From Symbiodinium natans (Eukaryota > Sar > Dinophyceae > Suessiales > Symbiodiniaceae): a DNA stretch of 64,000 nt. The stretch spans positions 342,501 to 406,500 of the forward strand of contig CAJNDS010002657.1 in assembly GCA_905221605.1 (NCBI GenBank), written 5' to 3'. Within the stretch, counting starts at the first letter, position 1. Each line of letters begins with the position of its first letter. Of the stretch, positions 32,716 through 42,105 are shown one piece after another. The notes under the pieces were generated by a model that did no database searches, had not been told where the DNA came from, and saw only the letters and a program-made list of their open reading frames with translations. The position numbers and the translations under genes are program-made.

Positions 32716-35700
32716 TCATCATCCCAAGCATCCCACTGGTTCTGGTCGTATGAGGAGGTCTCGCGAGCGGTGTCGCGGTAGCTGCTGCTGGGGTGCCACT
32801 GATCACGGTCACGATCACGATAAGAAGACGACTCGCGGCGAGAAGACTGCGCCCTGTGCTCATCGTGGTGGCTTGATCTCTCCCTCCGGACCTTTCTCCG
32901 GGAGTCACTCGAACTGCTCCTTGCCCTTCGGTCATGGTGTCGATGTCGGGAGCGGGAACGACCACCAAACTGGGCAAGGGCATCTTGCAGGAGCTGTTCT
33001 GCACGCTCCGCTCTCCGTTCGGCCTCCTGCTTGTCCCGCTCGGCGTCCCGGAGCTTGCTTCGAAGTGACTCGACTTCCTTGTCGCGCAGCGCTAACTTTC
33101 TCTCCAGGGTTTGTACCTGGGCCTGAACTGGCAGATGACTTGAGGTGGCAGTGAACACACCTGAGCCCGCTTGCTGATGAAGCCTCCGAGTAGCTGCCTG
33201 CGATGCTGACTCTCCCTCTCCAGGCGCTACTTCCAGCGGATCTGTCGGGACCTCTTCCACCTCATCGTCTGCGTCCAGGTCGGTGACTTCCTCCGGAGCT
33301 GTGCCCGGGGCCCTTTCAGGTTCTGACTCACAATGCAAAATGCATGTGGCGCTCTCCTTGACATCGCCTTCCAGATACTTGATGAAGTCGGTTAACACCT
33401 GTTCATAGCTCGCCTTCGCATCGTCTGTGCGATGCGTGCACCAGCTGCAATGCCCGCGGCAAGATCCACCCATGAGCGGCCAAGACTGTTCGCTGTTGCA
33501 ATGCTGCATGGAAACATGAAGTCCTTCAACGCGAAGTAGCATGTGCTCAATGAGGATGCCTCCTGCCACGGAACGGTGCCGGTTTTGTTTGCAGACAACG
33601 CTAATGTTCATCGCCTGGTAGCCCTGCTCCATTGACTTCTTCACCTTGGAACGAATGGCTCTGCAATGTTGCAGGAATCCAGGGTCTGCAGCTATCGCCT
33701 TCATTATAGAAGGGTGGGAACCCACATGATCTCGGAGGCTTGTATCTCGCTTGCGATCTGCGAGCTCAGGATCCAAACTCCTGGCATTCGGCAAGTATGT
33801 CAGGTCAAAGAAGATGCCGACGAATGCGCCTCCGAGTTCAAGGGTAGCCTCTGCCGAGCGCATCTCAGTAAACGTGTCAGCGAAATGCTGTGGCTCCCAA
33901 GCGTTGCGGATCTTGTCGACGGCCTCCTCGAAGTTGTAGCCGAAGTTAAAAATGTCCGCGGCGTGCTTGGGATTGTCTCCTCCCTCAGTGGGGAAGGTCT
34001 CTGAGTTCAGCTGCTGAGGCCTCGCCTTAGGCGCAGGGCGCTGTGAAGGTGCGATGGCCATGGCTGCTGTCAAATTTGTGTTCTCACCTTGGGGTTCACT
34101 TATAGAGTGCGTCTGCATTGAAGAGGCCTTTCGTTTGGTGACCTTGCTGTTTGCGCACTTATCCGAACCCTCTGCTGCTATTGCTCGGGCAGCACCTGCA
34201 GGTGGCGGTGGGATCGCAAATCCTCGAACAAGGCGGGGTTGTTTCCCCTGCAAGAGACCATCGGTTAGGCAAATGCAAAGCAAACCTGAGTCAGATGTCC
34301 GATGCAACTTGAGTTCAATGGTCTTGTCGGGGTTCGACGGGAGCCTTACGGAGCACGTCCCTAAGTGTAGGTCTTTTGCCATCCCAAGTTGACTCTGGGC
34401 ATGAAGCGATAATAGGAGGGGTGCCCCACCAGGGATCTCATGGGAATCTAGCGCCCCACACAATCTTTCCCTATGGGAAACCTCCTCGCCCTCAACTGAA
34501 TCCAAGGGGAAGGTTCGGGTCCCAAGCGTGGAAGTGGAACCACTCAAACCCTTGAAGGTCTTGGAAGTCTCCTTCGCAAACCTCGTGGAATACCCAAAGC
34601 TCGCATACTTGGACATGCTCTCGTGACCCCAATCCTCGCCATGAACCGTTGAGTTACACCCTTCATCCAGGACTGCGAAAACATGTGGGGATGTGCGAAT
34701 GTTAACCACGGGGAGTTTGCTCAAACTGGGGTTCGTGTCTGTGACTCCCTCGTGTGGTCCAGCAAGCATGGCAACCATTGCTGTACCGGGCCTTCTTCCC
34801 GATGAAGCCATCTCCCAACTCGCGCTCGTGGGGCTCGCGTCATCCGCATGATCGTCCAGAGCCTCTTGAAGGTAGTCTCCCCTCGTTATCGAAGGTTCGG
34901 TGACGAAGTGACCTTCAACTGCCTCCTTGAACTGTTCAAGGGCTGGTACGACCACTTCTACAGGCACTCGATCCCCTGTTCTGCCCACTATAGAGCGCAT
35001 CATGTCGAAGTCTAGGGTGTTCGTGTCTCGCAGCTGTGCTGCGGCTGCGTCCCTAGCTGTCTTCTCCTCTTGGGGCAGTTCATCTAGGATCATGCCACAA
35101 AGCTTGCACTTGATTCGGCTGGTTGTCTTGCTGGAACCTGAACGATCTACCTGGGAGTGCGTGCATGTGGTAGGGTCGACCTGAACCTGTTCCTTGCGGG
35201 TCTTGGTTACCGTACCACAGGACTTGCATGCGCGCATGTCTATGTACGAATTGCTCCCTGTCTTGCTAAAGGTCTTACAACCACCCCTGCACTTGGGCCG
35301 GAAACCGGTACTGGATGAGGCGGTGCCTTCGGCGTTGGCTGCGCGGTCAGCAACGGGAGTTGGGGGCATCATCGTACTAAGAGGGATGTCTCTTCTACGC
35401 ACTTCTATGGGGTCCGTGTCTTCTACCACATAGTGCTCATGCACCCAGTTCAGGAAATCACCCAAACACTTGGAGGGACACTTCTGTGTTTGACCCCAAA
35501 GGACATACCCAGGATAGGTGTGCAGCACTCGTTCATACGTCAGGCCTTTGTGATGACCAAAAGTGAACAAGGTGTCAGATCCTGGCGGTGGGCTGTCACG
35601 CATGGCAGTGGCTTCCGATCTGCGAACACGAGGACGCTCTGAGGGTCCTCCGCTCCTTTCAGCGGGATAGCCCTCCATGTCTCTTGAAGTGTTGGAAAGG

Positions 35701-35771
35701 TGAATGGCAGGGGTCTCATCGTCCGATGCGTCACTCAGTGCGGCAAGGTAGGCTTGTGAGGAGGATGCCAT
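32655..35771 (-). CDS. Copia polyprotein segment: zinc ribbons, protease, RapZ-C-like domain
   Basis: 1,038 residues from ATG at 35,771; open, sense-like sequence extends about 20 codons upstream. Domains in order: a FGHHKGLTYERVL segment (residues 70-110) like small exonuclease-associated modules; two Cys pairs of zinc-ribbon type (C161-C165/C182-C185 and C203/C222-C225); a retropepsin-like domain with VFAVLDEGCNSTVHG (365-378), DEG replacing the usual D-S/T-G, and PLLLSLHAQSQLGM (451-464); a domain at about 645-760 matching the RapZ C-terminal family (FFDLTYLPN, SLRDHV, CKQNRHRSVAGG); an acidic linker; a coiled coil (886-932); and an Arg/Ser-rich tail. The frame ends at 32,655 where the next one overlaps it. 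The protease would process the polyprotein; the role of the RapZ-like domain is unknown. Confidence 0.85.
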   Translation of the reverse strand: MASSSQAYLAALSDASDDETPAIHLSNTSRDMEGYPAERSGGPSERPRVRRSEATAMRDSPPPGSDTLFTFGHHKGLTYERVLHTYPGYVLWGQTQKCPSKCLGDFLNWVHEHYVVEDTDPIEVRRRDIPLSTMMPPTPVADRAANAEGTASSSTGFRPKCRGGCKTFSKTGSNSYIDMRACKSCGTVTKTRKEQVQVDPTTCTHSQVDRSGSSKTTSRIKCKLCGMILDELPQEEKTARDAAAAQLRDTNTLDFDMMRSIVGRTGDRVPVEVVVPALEQFKEAVEGHFVTEPSITRGDYLQEALDDHADDASPTSASWEMASSGRRPGTAMVAMLAGPHEGVTDTNPSLSKLPVVNIRTSPHVFAVLDEGCNSTVHGEDWGHESMSKYASFGYSTRFAKETSKTFKGLSGSTSTLGTRTFPLDSVEGEEVSHRERLCGALDSHEIPGGAPLLLSLHAQSQLGMAKDLHLGTCSVRLPSNPDKTIELKLHRTSDSGLLCICLTDGLLQGKQPRLVRGFAIPPPPAGAARAIAAEGSDKCANSKVTKRKASSMQTHSISEPQGENTNLTAAMAIAPSQRPAPKARPQQLNSETFPTEGGDNPKHAADIFNFGYNFEEAVDKIRNAWEPQHFADTFTEMRSAEATLELGGAFVGIFFDLTYLPNARSLDPELADRKRDTSLRDHVGSHPSIMKAIAADPGFLQHCRAIRSKVKKSMEQGYQAMNISVVCKQNRHRSVAGGILIEHMLLRVEGLHVSMQHCNSEQSWPLMGGSCRGHCSWCTHRTDDAKASYEQVLTDFIKYLEGDVKESATCILHCESEPERAPGTAPEEVTDLDADDEVEEVPTDPLEVAPGEGESASQAATRRLHQQAGSGVFTATSSHLPVQAQVQTLERKLALRDKEVESLRSKLRDAERDKQEAERRAERAEQLLQDALAQFGGRSRSRHRHHDRRARSSSSDSRRKVRRERSSHHDEHRAQSSRRESSSYRDRDRDQWHPSSSYRDTARETSSYDQNQWDAWDDEWSRAGDWDHQALPGHPSHL

Positions 35772-35857
35772 TCCGGGCTTCCCGGGTGAGGCGGACTTCT
35801 CTGCACCTGGACCACCCTTACTGGAACCCTTAGGACCCCGGGACTACCCTTAAACCT

Positions 35858-35905
35858 GCACTCAGCGTCGCCGGCCCAATGGCCGATTGCGCCGCACCGC
35901 AAGCA
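35858..35905 (-). CDS. gag: CCHC zinc knuckle of gag (-1 frame)
   Basis: In the -1 frame relative to gag the sequence reads KLAELKARSRCLRCGAIGHW followed by AGDAEC: a C-x2-C-x4-H-x6-C knuckle (35,858-35,905). The spacing after histidine is two longer than the canonical x4. It shares the lysine/glycine linker (GGKKGGK) with the end of gag, so the intact protein must switch frame near 36,004. Confidence 0.85.
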
Positions 35906-35919
35906 TCGGCTGCGAGCCT

Positions 35920-37278
35920 TCAGCTCGGCAAGTTTGGCTTTCCTGTCAGCGATAGAAAGATTGGAAGGAGGGACCTTACCACCCTTCTTACCGCCAGACT
36001 TACCAAACCCTTACCTTTGTTACCCTTCACATTGGCAAGTGTGGTTTGGGCTGCGTATGCCAGCTGCAATGCTTCGGCGTGCTCCTCGCCTAGCTCGCCT
36101 CCAAGCTCTGTCTGCATAGCTGTATATGCATTGAGAGCCAAGGCTAATGCACTGTCATCAACCCATTCGCCTTCGTCTTCCTCGACCTCATGCTCCTCGG
36201 CTACATAGGCCTGACTTTCTGGCTCCTGGTACTCATACTCATCATCCTCCATGAAACCTTGTGTCATGTAACCGTACCGAGGCTTCTGCTGAAATGAGGT
36301 ATTCTCCCACCGGGGCTTGGACCATGTTCTAGCGACAGGCTTGTCTTTCTCAACGAGCAGGCGTTCACGCATATGCACAACACTATGATGCTTGATCAAT
36401 ACGCGCGCATACTCATCTACTGTCTCGGCTTGTGCTGCGGTACGCACCATGAGCTGCTCTTGGCGCGACAAACCAGACAGTTCCACGAGGAGATTGGCAC
36501 GCATGGCTTCTGACAACCTGACTTCTGGGTCCAATTCCCTTAGGGTAACCCACCAGCGCTTTCGCCGGGAAATGTAAGACAACATCGGCTCCCCTGATTG
36601 TTTGGACAAAGGACCTGTCAGCAACTGGCCTTGCCTGAACAATTCCGATGCCTCTTCCCCCTGCAAGGGAAATGCTTGGTCTTTGACCTTCTGAATGAGG
36701 AGATCAATGCCGTCGTGCTTCAACAACCTCTCGAGACCTATGTCTCGGGCGATAAGAAAGGCGTCGCCACGGAGGCCTTCCAGCGTCTTCTGAACTGCAT
36801 CAGACATGTCAAGATCACTATCGCGGACCGAAGCGAGTGTGGGGACAGGCTCAGTCTCAACCGAAGCTTGCCCGTCGTCCTCAACGTCATAATCTTGTGG
36901 CTGTTGTTCTTCTTCGCCACCGTCTCCTGACAACATGGACTCCGCACCGGCCTGGCGGCCGCGCCGGCGTCCTGGGGCACTTGAAGGACTAGCTGCCATC
37001 CCACTGCTCTCATCACCTGTGTGACGGTCCGGGGATCTTATGCCTCCACCTACCCACTTTCGTGGGGATGCAGAACGGCTGAGTTGGTGGCTGGAACGAA
37101 GGTCTTTCAAGACCTCTCGACGCTGCCTCTCACGATGCTGGGATACACGGGCACGTGTGCGAAACTCCCAGTCGTGGAAGGACGCTGCGGAGCCGCTGTA
37201 AATGTAGCTTCCTGACTTGGTTTCTGCTGGGGTGTCAAGGCTAAGTACAGGGTCGTACTTCAACCCAGCTACCGACAT
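35920..37278 (-). CDS. gag: Gag-like protein of the copia element
   Basis: 452 residues from ATG at 37,278. It would form the particle and bind the RNA. The N-terminal third is basic and disordered (RERQRREVL, GRRRGRQAGAE); residues about 150-330 are a predicted helical gag core (LARDIGLERLL, MLSYISRRKRWWVTLRELDP, LLVELSGLSRQEQLMVRTA), and an acidic stretch follows. The C-terminal lysine/glycine tract KGNKGKG runs into a frame change at about 36,004-36,010; the last 30 residues of this frame look out of frame. The CCHC knuckle lies in the -1 frame just downstream. The frame start is about 160 bases inside the primer-binding site. Confidence 0.85.
   Translation of the reverse strand: MSVAGLKYDPVLSLDTPAETKSGSYIYSGSAASFHDWEFRTRARVSQHRERQRREVLKDLRSSHQLSRSASPRKWVGGGIRSPDRHTGDESSGMAASPSSAPGRRRGRQAGAESMLSGDGGEEEQQPQDYDVEDDGQASVETEPVPTLASVRDSDLDMSDAVQKTLEGLRGDAFLIARDIGLERLLKHDGIDLLIQKVKDQAFPLQGEEASELFRQGQLLTGPLSKQSGEPMLSYISRRKRWWVTLRELDPEVRLSEAMRANLLVELSGLSRQEQLMVRTAAQAETVDEYARVLIKHHSVVHMRERLLVEKDKPVARTWSKPRWENTSFQQKPRYGYMTQGFMEDDEYEYQEPESQAYVAEEHEVEEDEGEWVDDSALALALNAYTAMQTELGGELGEEHAEALQLAYAAQTTLANVKGNKGKGLVSLAVRRVVRSLLPIFLSLTGKPNLPS
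36004..36010 (-). promoter_or_regulatory. Possible -1 ribosomal frameshift site GGGTTTG
   Basis: In the gag frame the sequence reads AAG GGT TTG, so G-GGT-TTG fits X-XXY-YYZ. Slipping back one base continues as GGT AAG TCT GGC GGT, exactly the frame of the zinc knuckle. Z = G is unusual for eukaryotic sites. A one-base deletion gives the same result. Confidence 0.35.
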
Positions 37279-37427
37279 GGTGTCGGATTTGTGCAGTGCA
37301 GTGGTCTAGTGTAGACTGGCAATGCTGAGGTTCTTTCGGCTTCTTGGCTCACACCCAAATCCCCCTTAGCTTTCTCTTCCGGACGAGATTGCTGCGAGGA
37401 ATGAAAAACGTGTCACTGAGCTCCACA

Positions 37428-37439
37428 GCTCCGCTACCA
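37428..37439 (-). promoter_or_regulatory. Primer-binding site, initiator Met tRNA-like
   Basis: One base inside the 5' LTR the sense strand reads TGGTAGCGGAGC, complementary to a tRNA 3' end GCTCCGCTACCA. This matches the usual copia primer (initiator tRNA-Met, TGGTAnCAGAGC) except at two positions. Confidence 0.75.
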
Positions 37440-37440
37440 G

Positions 37441-37653
37441 TTTCAGAAGCGGGGTACTGGGGCCGGAGTCACAGTGACTAGACTACGTAGCTTGCTTTTT
37501 CCGATTGAGCCCAAGGCGCCTGTCATGCAGGAACTTGTCTCATGACTGCTATTTGACGCTTGCATGCTTGTTCATGCCTATACAAGTGTTCGTCTAACAG
37601 CTTCTGCACTATACGAAATCCAACTCGGCGCTTGTGTACAGGAAAATCTCACA
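37441..37653 (-). repeat. 5' LTR of the copia element
   Basis: In element orientation it starts TGTGAGATTTTCCTGTACAC and ends CCCCGCTTCTGAAA. The start TGT is usual, the terminal bases are not the usual CA. Confidence 0.95.
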
Positions 37654-37703
37654 AGGGTTTAGGGTTTAGGGTTTAGGGCTTCGGGCCCACCACTCTCCCC
37701 TAC

Positions 37704-38510
37704 CAAACCCGAGCGGCTCCGATAGTCCTCGATGAAGTCCTCCACGCTTCCGCGTCATTTTATTCAAAAAGAGGGTGGTTGGGGGGGTGTGTCGGAGTGC
37801 TTTCATGACCAGGCCCCCGTTCCTTTGAATTGCTGCCCAAAAGGCAGACCTTCAGAAATCCCCACGAAGCACCCAAGTGGCCCCAGACTGTCCAAAGCAC
37901 ATAAAGTCTGAAGCCACAAATTCTGAAGCAGCGTCTCTCTGCCAACCCCCTCTTCCTTCACCCCCTCGGCGCTAACAAAGTAGAGGCCTCTGGCTTGAAC
38001 TCGGTACTCGCGTTGGCCCGCGCTTCGGCGCGCGTGGCAAAGGTGAAGTAGGTGTCCTGGCTTGGGCTCTTGAGGGTCTTCGGGCTTGGGGTTTAGGGTG
38101 TGGGCGTTTGGTCCTGAAGGCAGATTCGAAGCTTCTTGGTTCGGGGAGGAGGAGGTGCGGCTTTGCCTAGCGTGGGAGGGTGTCAATCTTGAGGCTGTTG
38201 AAACGTGGTCGGGGTGTCGAGTGAGATCAAGGGCTGGGCATCCCAAGGCGAAGGATTCAGATTTTTGAACGTGTTGAGATTGATGAAGTGTAGGTGATAA
38301 GGGGGGGGGGGTCCGGGTGCTGCCGGGCTTCTACCTGATCTGTTCAAGTCGAACACTGAACCCTAAACCCTAAACCCTGCAAGCCTTTTGCATCCCAAGA
38401 GTCCTCTTTGTTCCGGAAGACATAGCCGCTGGGATCCAGGACGTTGGCGAGGCGCTTGAAGCCAGGGGGCTTGGTAAACCTAGCAGCCGCATGCCACCCC
38501 CTGGTTCCCA
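37704..38510 (-). CDS. Candidate exons left of the possible plastid-leader gene
   Basis: Three minus-strand islands: about 37,752-37,704 (VEDFIEDYRSRSGL, ending TTG|GTAGGG), about 38,055-37,985 (DTYFTFATRAEARANASTEF), and about 38,490-38,383 (LANVLDPSGYVFRNKEDSWD). The plus strand is worse in each. The last has a DPSGYVF segment like that of glyoxalase/VOC enzymes, but this is too short to assign. Telomeric repeats lie between them. Confidence 0.35.
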
Positions 38511-39019
38511 GTGGGTTTAGGGCGTAAGGCTTTGAGGGTTCAGGGGGCACCAGCAGAAGCATCCCCGAAACCGAGAAACAAGGCTTGTCAGATGTCCCCC
38601 GGAAACCCTCCATGTGCAGTGTGGGCCCACGATACATCTGGGATAACAAACTTCTGCGTCATGACCAGTCACAGATAGCCATTGATGCCAGCTTTCTCGT
38701 TTGCTGGTGCCTGTGCAGCAGATGATTCATGGCGTGGAGCCGTTTGTCAAACAACGGGGTCTCAGAGGTGCTGCAAGAGCCCGAATCCCGCAGCCTCATG
38801 CCCCGAAACCTACACGATCCGTCCGAGTTTGCTTGTTGCATGGGCAGCGCACGGCGAAGGTGGCAGGACCACGTATGCTAGCAGTAAGCCCAGGAAGCCA
38901 AGCCTCCTTGTACGCCGAAGGAAACTTCCGAGACGTGTCCGTCAAGGGCCCAATTTGAGTGCAGGATGAAACGGTCGGACTTCAAAGTGGTCCACGCTAG
39001 AGAACGGCACAACCCTTCT

Positions 39020-39275
39020 TGGAGTTTTCGCATAATTCTACAATACTCTCCTCCATGCTTCCCAAGTCGAAGCAGCTTCCAGCCAACTCTGAAAATGTCT
39101 GGCCGGACGTGCAGGAATTCGTGGTAAGTTCGAGTTTTCAAGACGAACTGAGCCAACACAAGAACAAGTCTAGACCCAAGCCTGCACGAGCTCTTCCTTG
39201 TCCGTCTCGTACCTCATGTTCGGGGTGCAGAAGCGCAAGGAAAAGCTGCTCATCATCCCGTTTATGGATCCAAGC
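39020..39275 (-). CDS. Candidate exons, strand uncertain
   Basis: Two minus islands: about 39,250-39,185 (FCTPNMRYETDKEELVQ, 90% G/C-ending codons) and about 39,098-39,015 after ATTTTCAG (LAGSCFDLGSMEESIVELCE). The plus strand is also open (39,025-39,123 ending GTG|GTAAGT), so the strand is a preference based mainly on codon use and neighbours. Confidence 0.3.
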
Positions 39276-39559
39276 CCTAAACTCCCAAATCCAAACTAAA
39301 CTAAAGCTACTGTCATGAGCATGGTAACCCCGATGCTGCTGCTGCCTGTCACAACTCTATCCCCTTTCGAACATCCATTTCCGCGGTGCATGCCTTGAAT
39401 CGTCCGGAAAACAAGTTCTTCAAAAAACAAGGTATAGACATACGAGGCCTTTGGAAGAGTTAGGGGGAAGGGATTTGGACACCGGGAACCCCTGCCACAC
39501 CTTGCTTCGAGCATGCACCGAAAGCTGCGTCGAAACGCAAGGACCCCTAAACCCCATAC

Positions 39560-39930
39560 CCTTGAACCCTAAAGCCCTGTAAACCCTAAAACCCTAAAAG
39601 CCTAATCCCACCCCAAAACCTCAAAACCCTGAACCCTAAAACCCCAACACCCTCGAACCCTCGAAACCCTAAAACCCCAAAACCCTAGAACCCTAAAAAC
39701 CCTAGAACCCTCAAAACCCTTAAACCCCCCCGGCCAGGGCACTTCTGAAGCGCCAGGGCAGGCGCTGAAGAGGCGGCAACCAGGGCCCCGGGGAGCAGCA
39801 GCGCCTCTCAACCGATTTTTTACAGGGGGCTTGGGGGAAGCTCACGGGTTTCGGGTTTAGGGTTTCGGGTTTAGGGTTTAGGGTTTAGGGTTTAGGGTTT
39901 AGGGTTTAGGGTTTAGGGTTTAGGGTTTAG
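39560..39930. repeat. Variant and canonical telomeric arrays
   Basis: CCCTAAAA octamers (39,560-39,725), a 100-bp GC-rich island, then TTTAGGG/TTTCGGG units (39,845-39,930): again C-strand left, G-strand right of an island. Confidence 0.85.
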
Positions 39931-40684
39931 GTTTGGAGAGACCCCGTTGAAAAGAAAGGCTTAGGGTTTAGGGTTCAGGGCTTAGGGCTGTCGAGGGTTT
40001 GGAAGCTATGGCAAAGCAAGGCTGGCAGCCCCAAACATTGGGTTTAGGGTTTGGGGGGTGGGAATGCTCAGGGTTTTTGGATTTTTGTTGAAGGTTTTGA
40101 AGAGTGGGGGTTGAATTTCTGAGAGAACTGTTGGGGGTTTAGAGGGTTTGGGGTGAAGAATCTTGAGCCTTGTAGCGTTTGAGGGCTTTGGGGGTTGATG
40201 AGAGTTTGGAACTGAACATGGGAAAACCCAAACCCCGAAGGTGAGGGGCCATGAAATTTCGGAGCAGGGGGTTGCAAGTGACGAGGAGCCTTTGTGAGAT
40301 TTCGTGCGCATTCTCTGAACACTTCATTTCGCTTTCAGCATTGCAACTCCGCATTCGAAAACAGCTTCGGGCTTCGGTGTATTCAGGGGGTGGCTGAATG
40401 ATGTTTCGATGGTTGTTGGAGGGAGGTTTTGGGGGCTCTGAAGACTGCAGCAGTTCAGCGCTTTCAGGTTGAGCTGCGGGTTTGCAGGCTTGAGGGTTTA
40501 AGGCTGCAGGCGTTGAGGATGGGTTTGAAGTCAGGGCAGATCTTGCAAGAGCTCTGCAGCTTTCAAGAAAAAAAGACTTCCAAAGAGCCCGAAGGTCAGG
40601 ATTGAGCCTTTCACTAGAAGGAGCCCAAAAACCCTGGTGAAATGCCACCCACACGTAAACAGAAAAAACACATACCAAAAACAG

Positions 40685-40997
40685 TAGCAATCATCATAAG
40701 AATCATAAGAATCATAATTATCATCATAATCATCAGAACAATCAGAATCAGAATAATCAGGCAAAAATAATCATAATCATCATAATCATTATAATCATCG
40801 TAATCATAATAATCATCATAATCATAATCGAAATCATAATAAGAATCATATCATGATAGTAGCAGTAATGATGATAATAATAATGATAATCACAGTAACA
40901 GTAACAGTAACAGTAACAGTAACAGCAACAGTAACAGTAAGAGTACCAGTAACAGTAGTAGTAATAGTAATCGTAACCGTAATGGTAATAGGATTAT

Positions 40998-41048
<51 letters not shown>

Positions 41049-41310
41049 CAGTAATCGTACTAGTACTAGTACTAGTACTACTAATAGTGATAGGCATAGT
41101 AATAGTAATAGTACTAGTAACAGTAATAGTCATAGTCATAGTCATAGCCATAGTCATAGTCCTAGTCATTGGTATCATAATAGTGCTAGTAATCAATAAT
41201 CGAAATAGTAATAGCAAATCGTAATGATAATGGATAAAAAAAGTATTATTAATCATAATAATAATGATAACAATAATGATGATGATGATAAGAAAAAAAT
41301 AATACTAATA
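40685..41310. repeat. Compound microsatellite (AATCAT, AACAGT, AGT, ACTAGT)
   Basis: In order: AATCATCATA-type units (40,685-40,860), AACAGT units (about 40,890-40,950), AGT units (40,998-41,048), ACTAGT/CATAGT units (41,060-41,165) and ATAATCATA units to 41,310. The long Thr/Ile and Val ORFs over it are not genes. Confidence 0.95.
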
Positions 41311-41589
41311 TTACTGTTTAAAGCCTGAATTTTTGACCCCATGAATTCCGCCCCTGCTGTAGAACCCCTCCAACTGACCCCCAAACAATTGATAGCTATA
41401 GCCAACGTCTTGAACAGAACGACACCGTCAGACCTCGAAACCCTACACCCTAAACCCTTAAACCCTAACCCCAAACCCTAAACCCTAAACCCTAAACCGG
41501 CTAAAACCCATGAACCTTCAAGCAAGCCAACCCGAGATATCGGCCTGGCGCCTACCAGGTGCTGCCTTTGTTGCTCGAACTGCGGGTTC

Positions 41590-41815
41590 TTTAGGGTTTA
41601 GGGTTTAGGGTTTAGGGTTTAGGGTTTAGGGTTTAGGGTTTAGGGTTTAGGGTTTAGGGGTTAGGGGGTTTAGGGTTTAGGGTTTAGGGTTTAGGGTTTA
41701 GGGTTTAGGGTTTAGGGTTTAGGGTTTAGGGTTTAGGGTTTAGGGTTTAGGGTTTAGGGTTTAGGGCTTAGGGCTTAGGGCTTAGGGTTTAGGGTTTAGG
41801 GTTTAGGGTTTAGGG
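41590..41815. repeat. Longest telomeric array in the window, TTTAGGG
   Basis: About 31 units, nearly perfect apart from one TTAGGGGG junction near 41,660 and CTTAGGG units near the end. Confidence 0.95.
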
Positions 41816-41997
41816 TTCGGGCGCGTAGGATTTAGGGTTGAGGGTATTTGGATGTTTGTTGGGGCCTTAGAGCTTTTAGAGTTTTGCCAGCGCTCTGGCT
41901 TAGGAATTTTGAGGCCCTTGAGGTTTTAAAGGGTTTTTGGGCTTCAAAAGTCGTTCTTAACGTTTTAGAGTTTCGGTCGAGTTTTTCGCGTTTCTAC

Positions 41998-42105
41998 TTT
42001 GATGCAATTGTTGCATTTGAAGCAGAGCCATCAGTTGCCATCGACTTGACAAGAAAGTTATCCTTCCAAGCGTTCACGAAAGCAGCAAGAGTCGTCAGGT
42101 TGCAC
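41998..42105 (-). CDS. Candidate internal exon, 36 codons long
   Basis: It starts after GGCGGCAG and ends at AAA|GTAGAAA. The minus frame reads NLTTLAAFVNAWKDNFLVKS and on. The plus frame is open too. Confidence 0.35.

Larger units (their letters stand above)
26937..37653 (-). mobile_element. Ty1/copia LTR retrotransposon, full length
   Basis: The element is 10,717 bp with 213-bp LTRs at 26,937-27,149 and 37,441-37,653 that differ at four positions (about 98% identical), so it inserted recently. It lies within telomeric repeats and is flanked by the 5-bp duplication AGGGT (26,932-26,936 and 37,654-37,658). A primer-binding site, polypurine tract, gag, protease, integrase, reverse transcriptase and RNase H can all be placed on the minus strand. 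Integrase before reverse transcriptase is the Ty1/copia order. The coding region is split into five frames by four -1 changes, so it is either non-autonomous or carries sequence errors. Confidence 0.95.

Noticed and set aside
40846-41256. Thr/Ile- and Val-rich ORFs on both strands
   Set aside because: Products of the compound microsatellite; both strands open over the same repeat.
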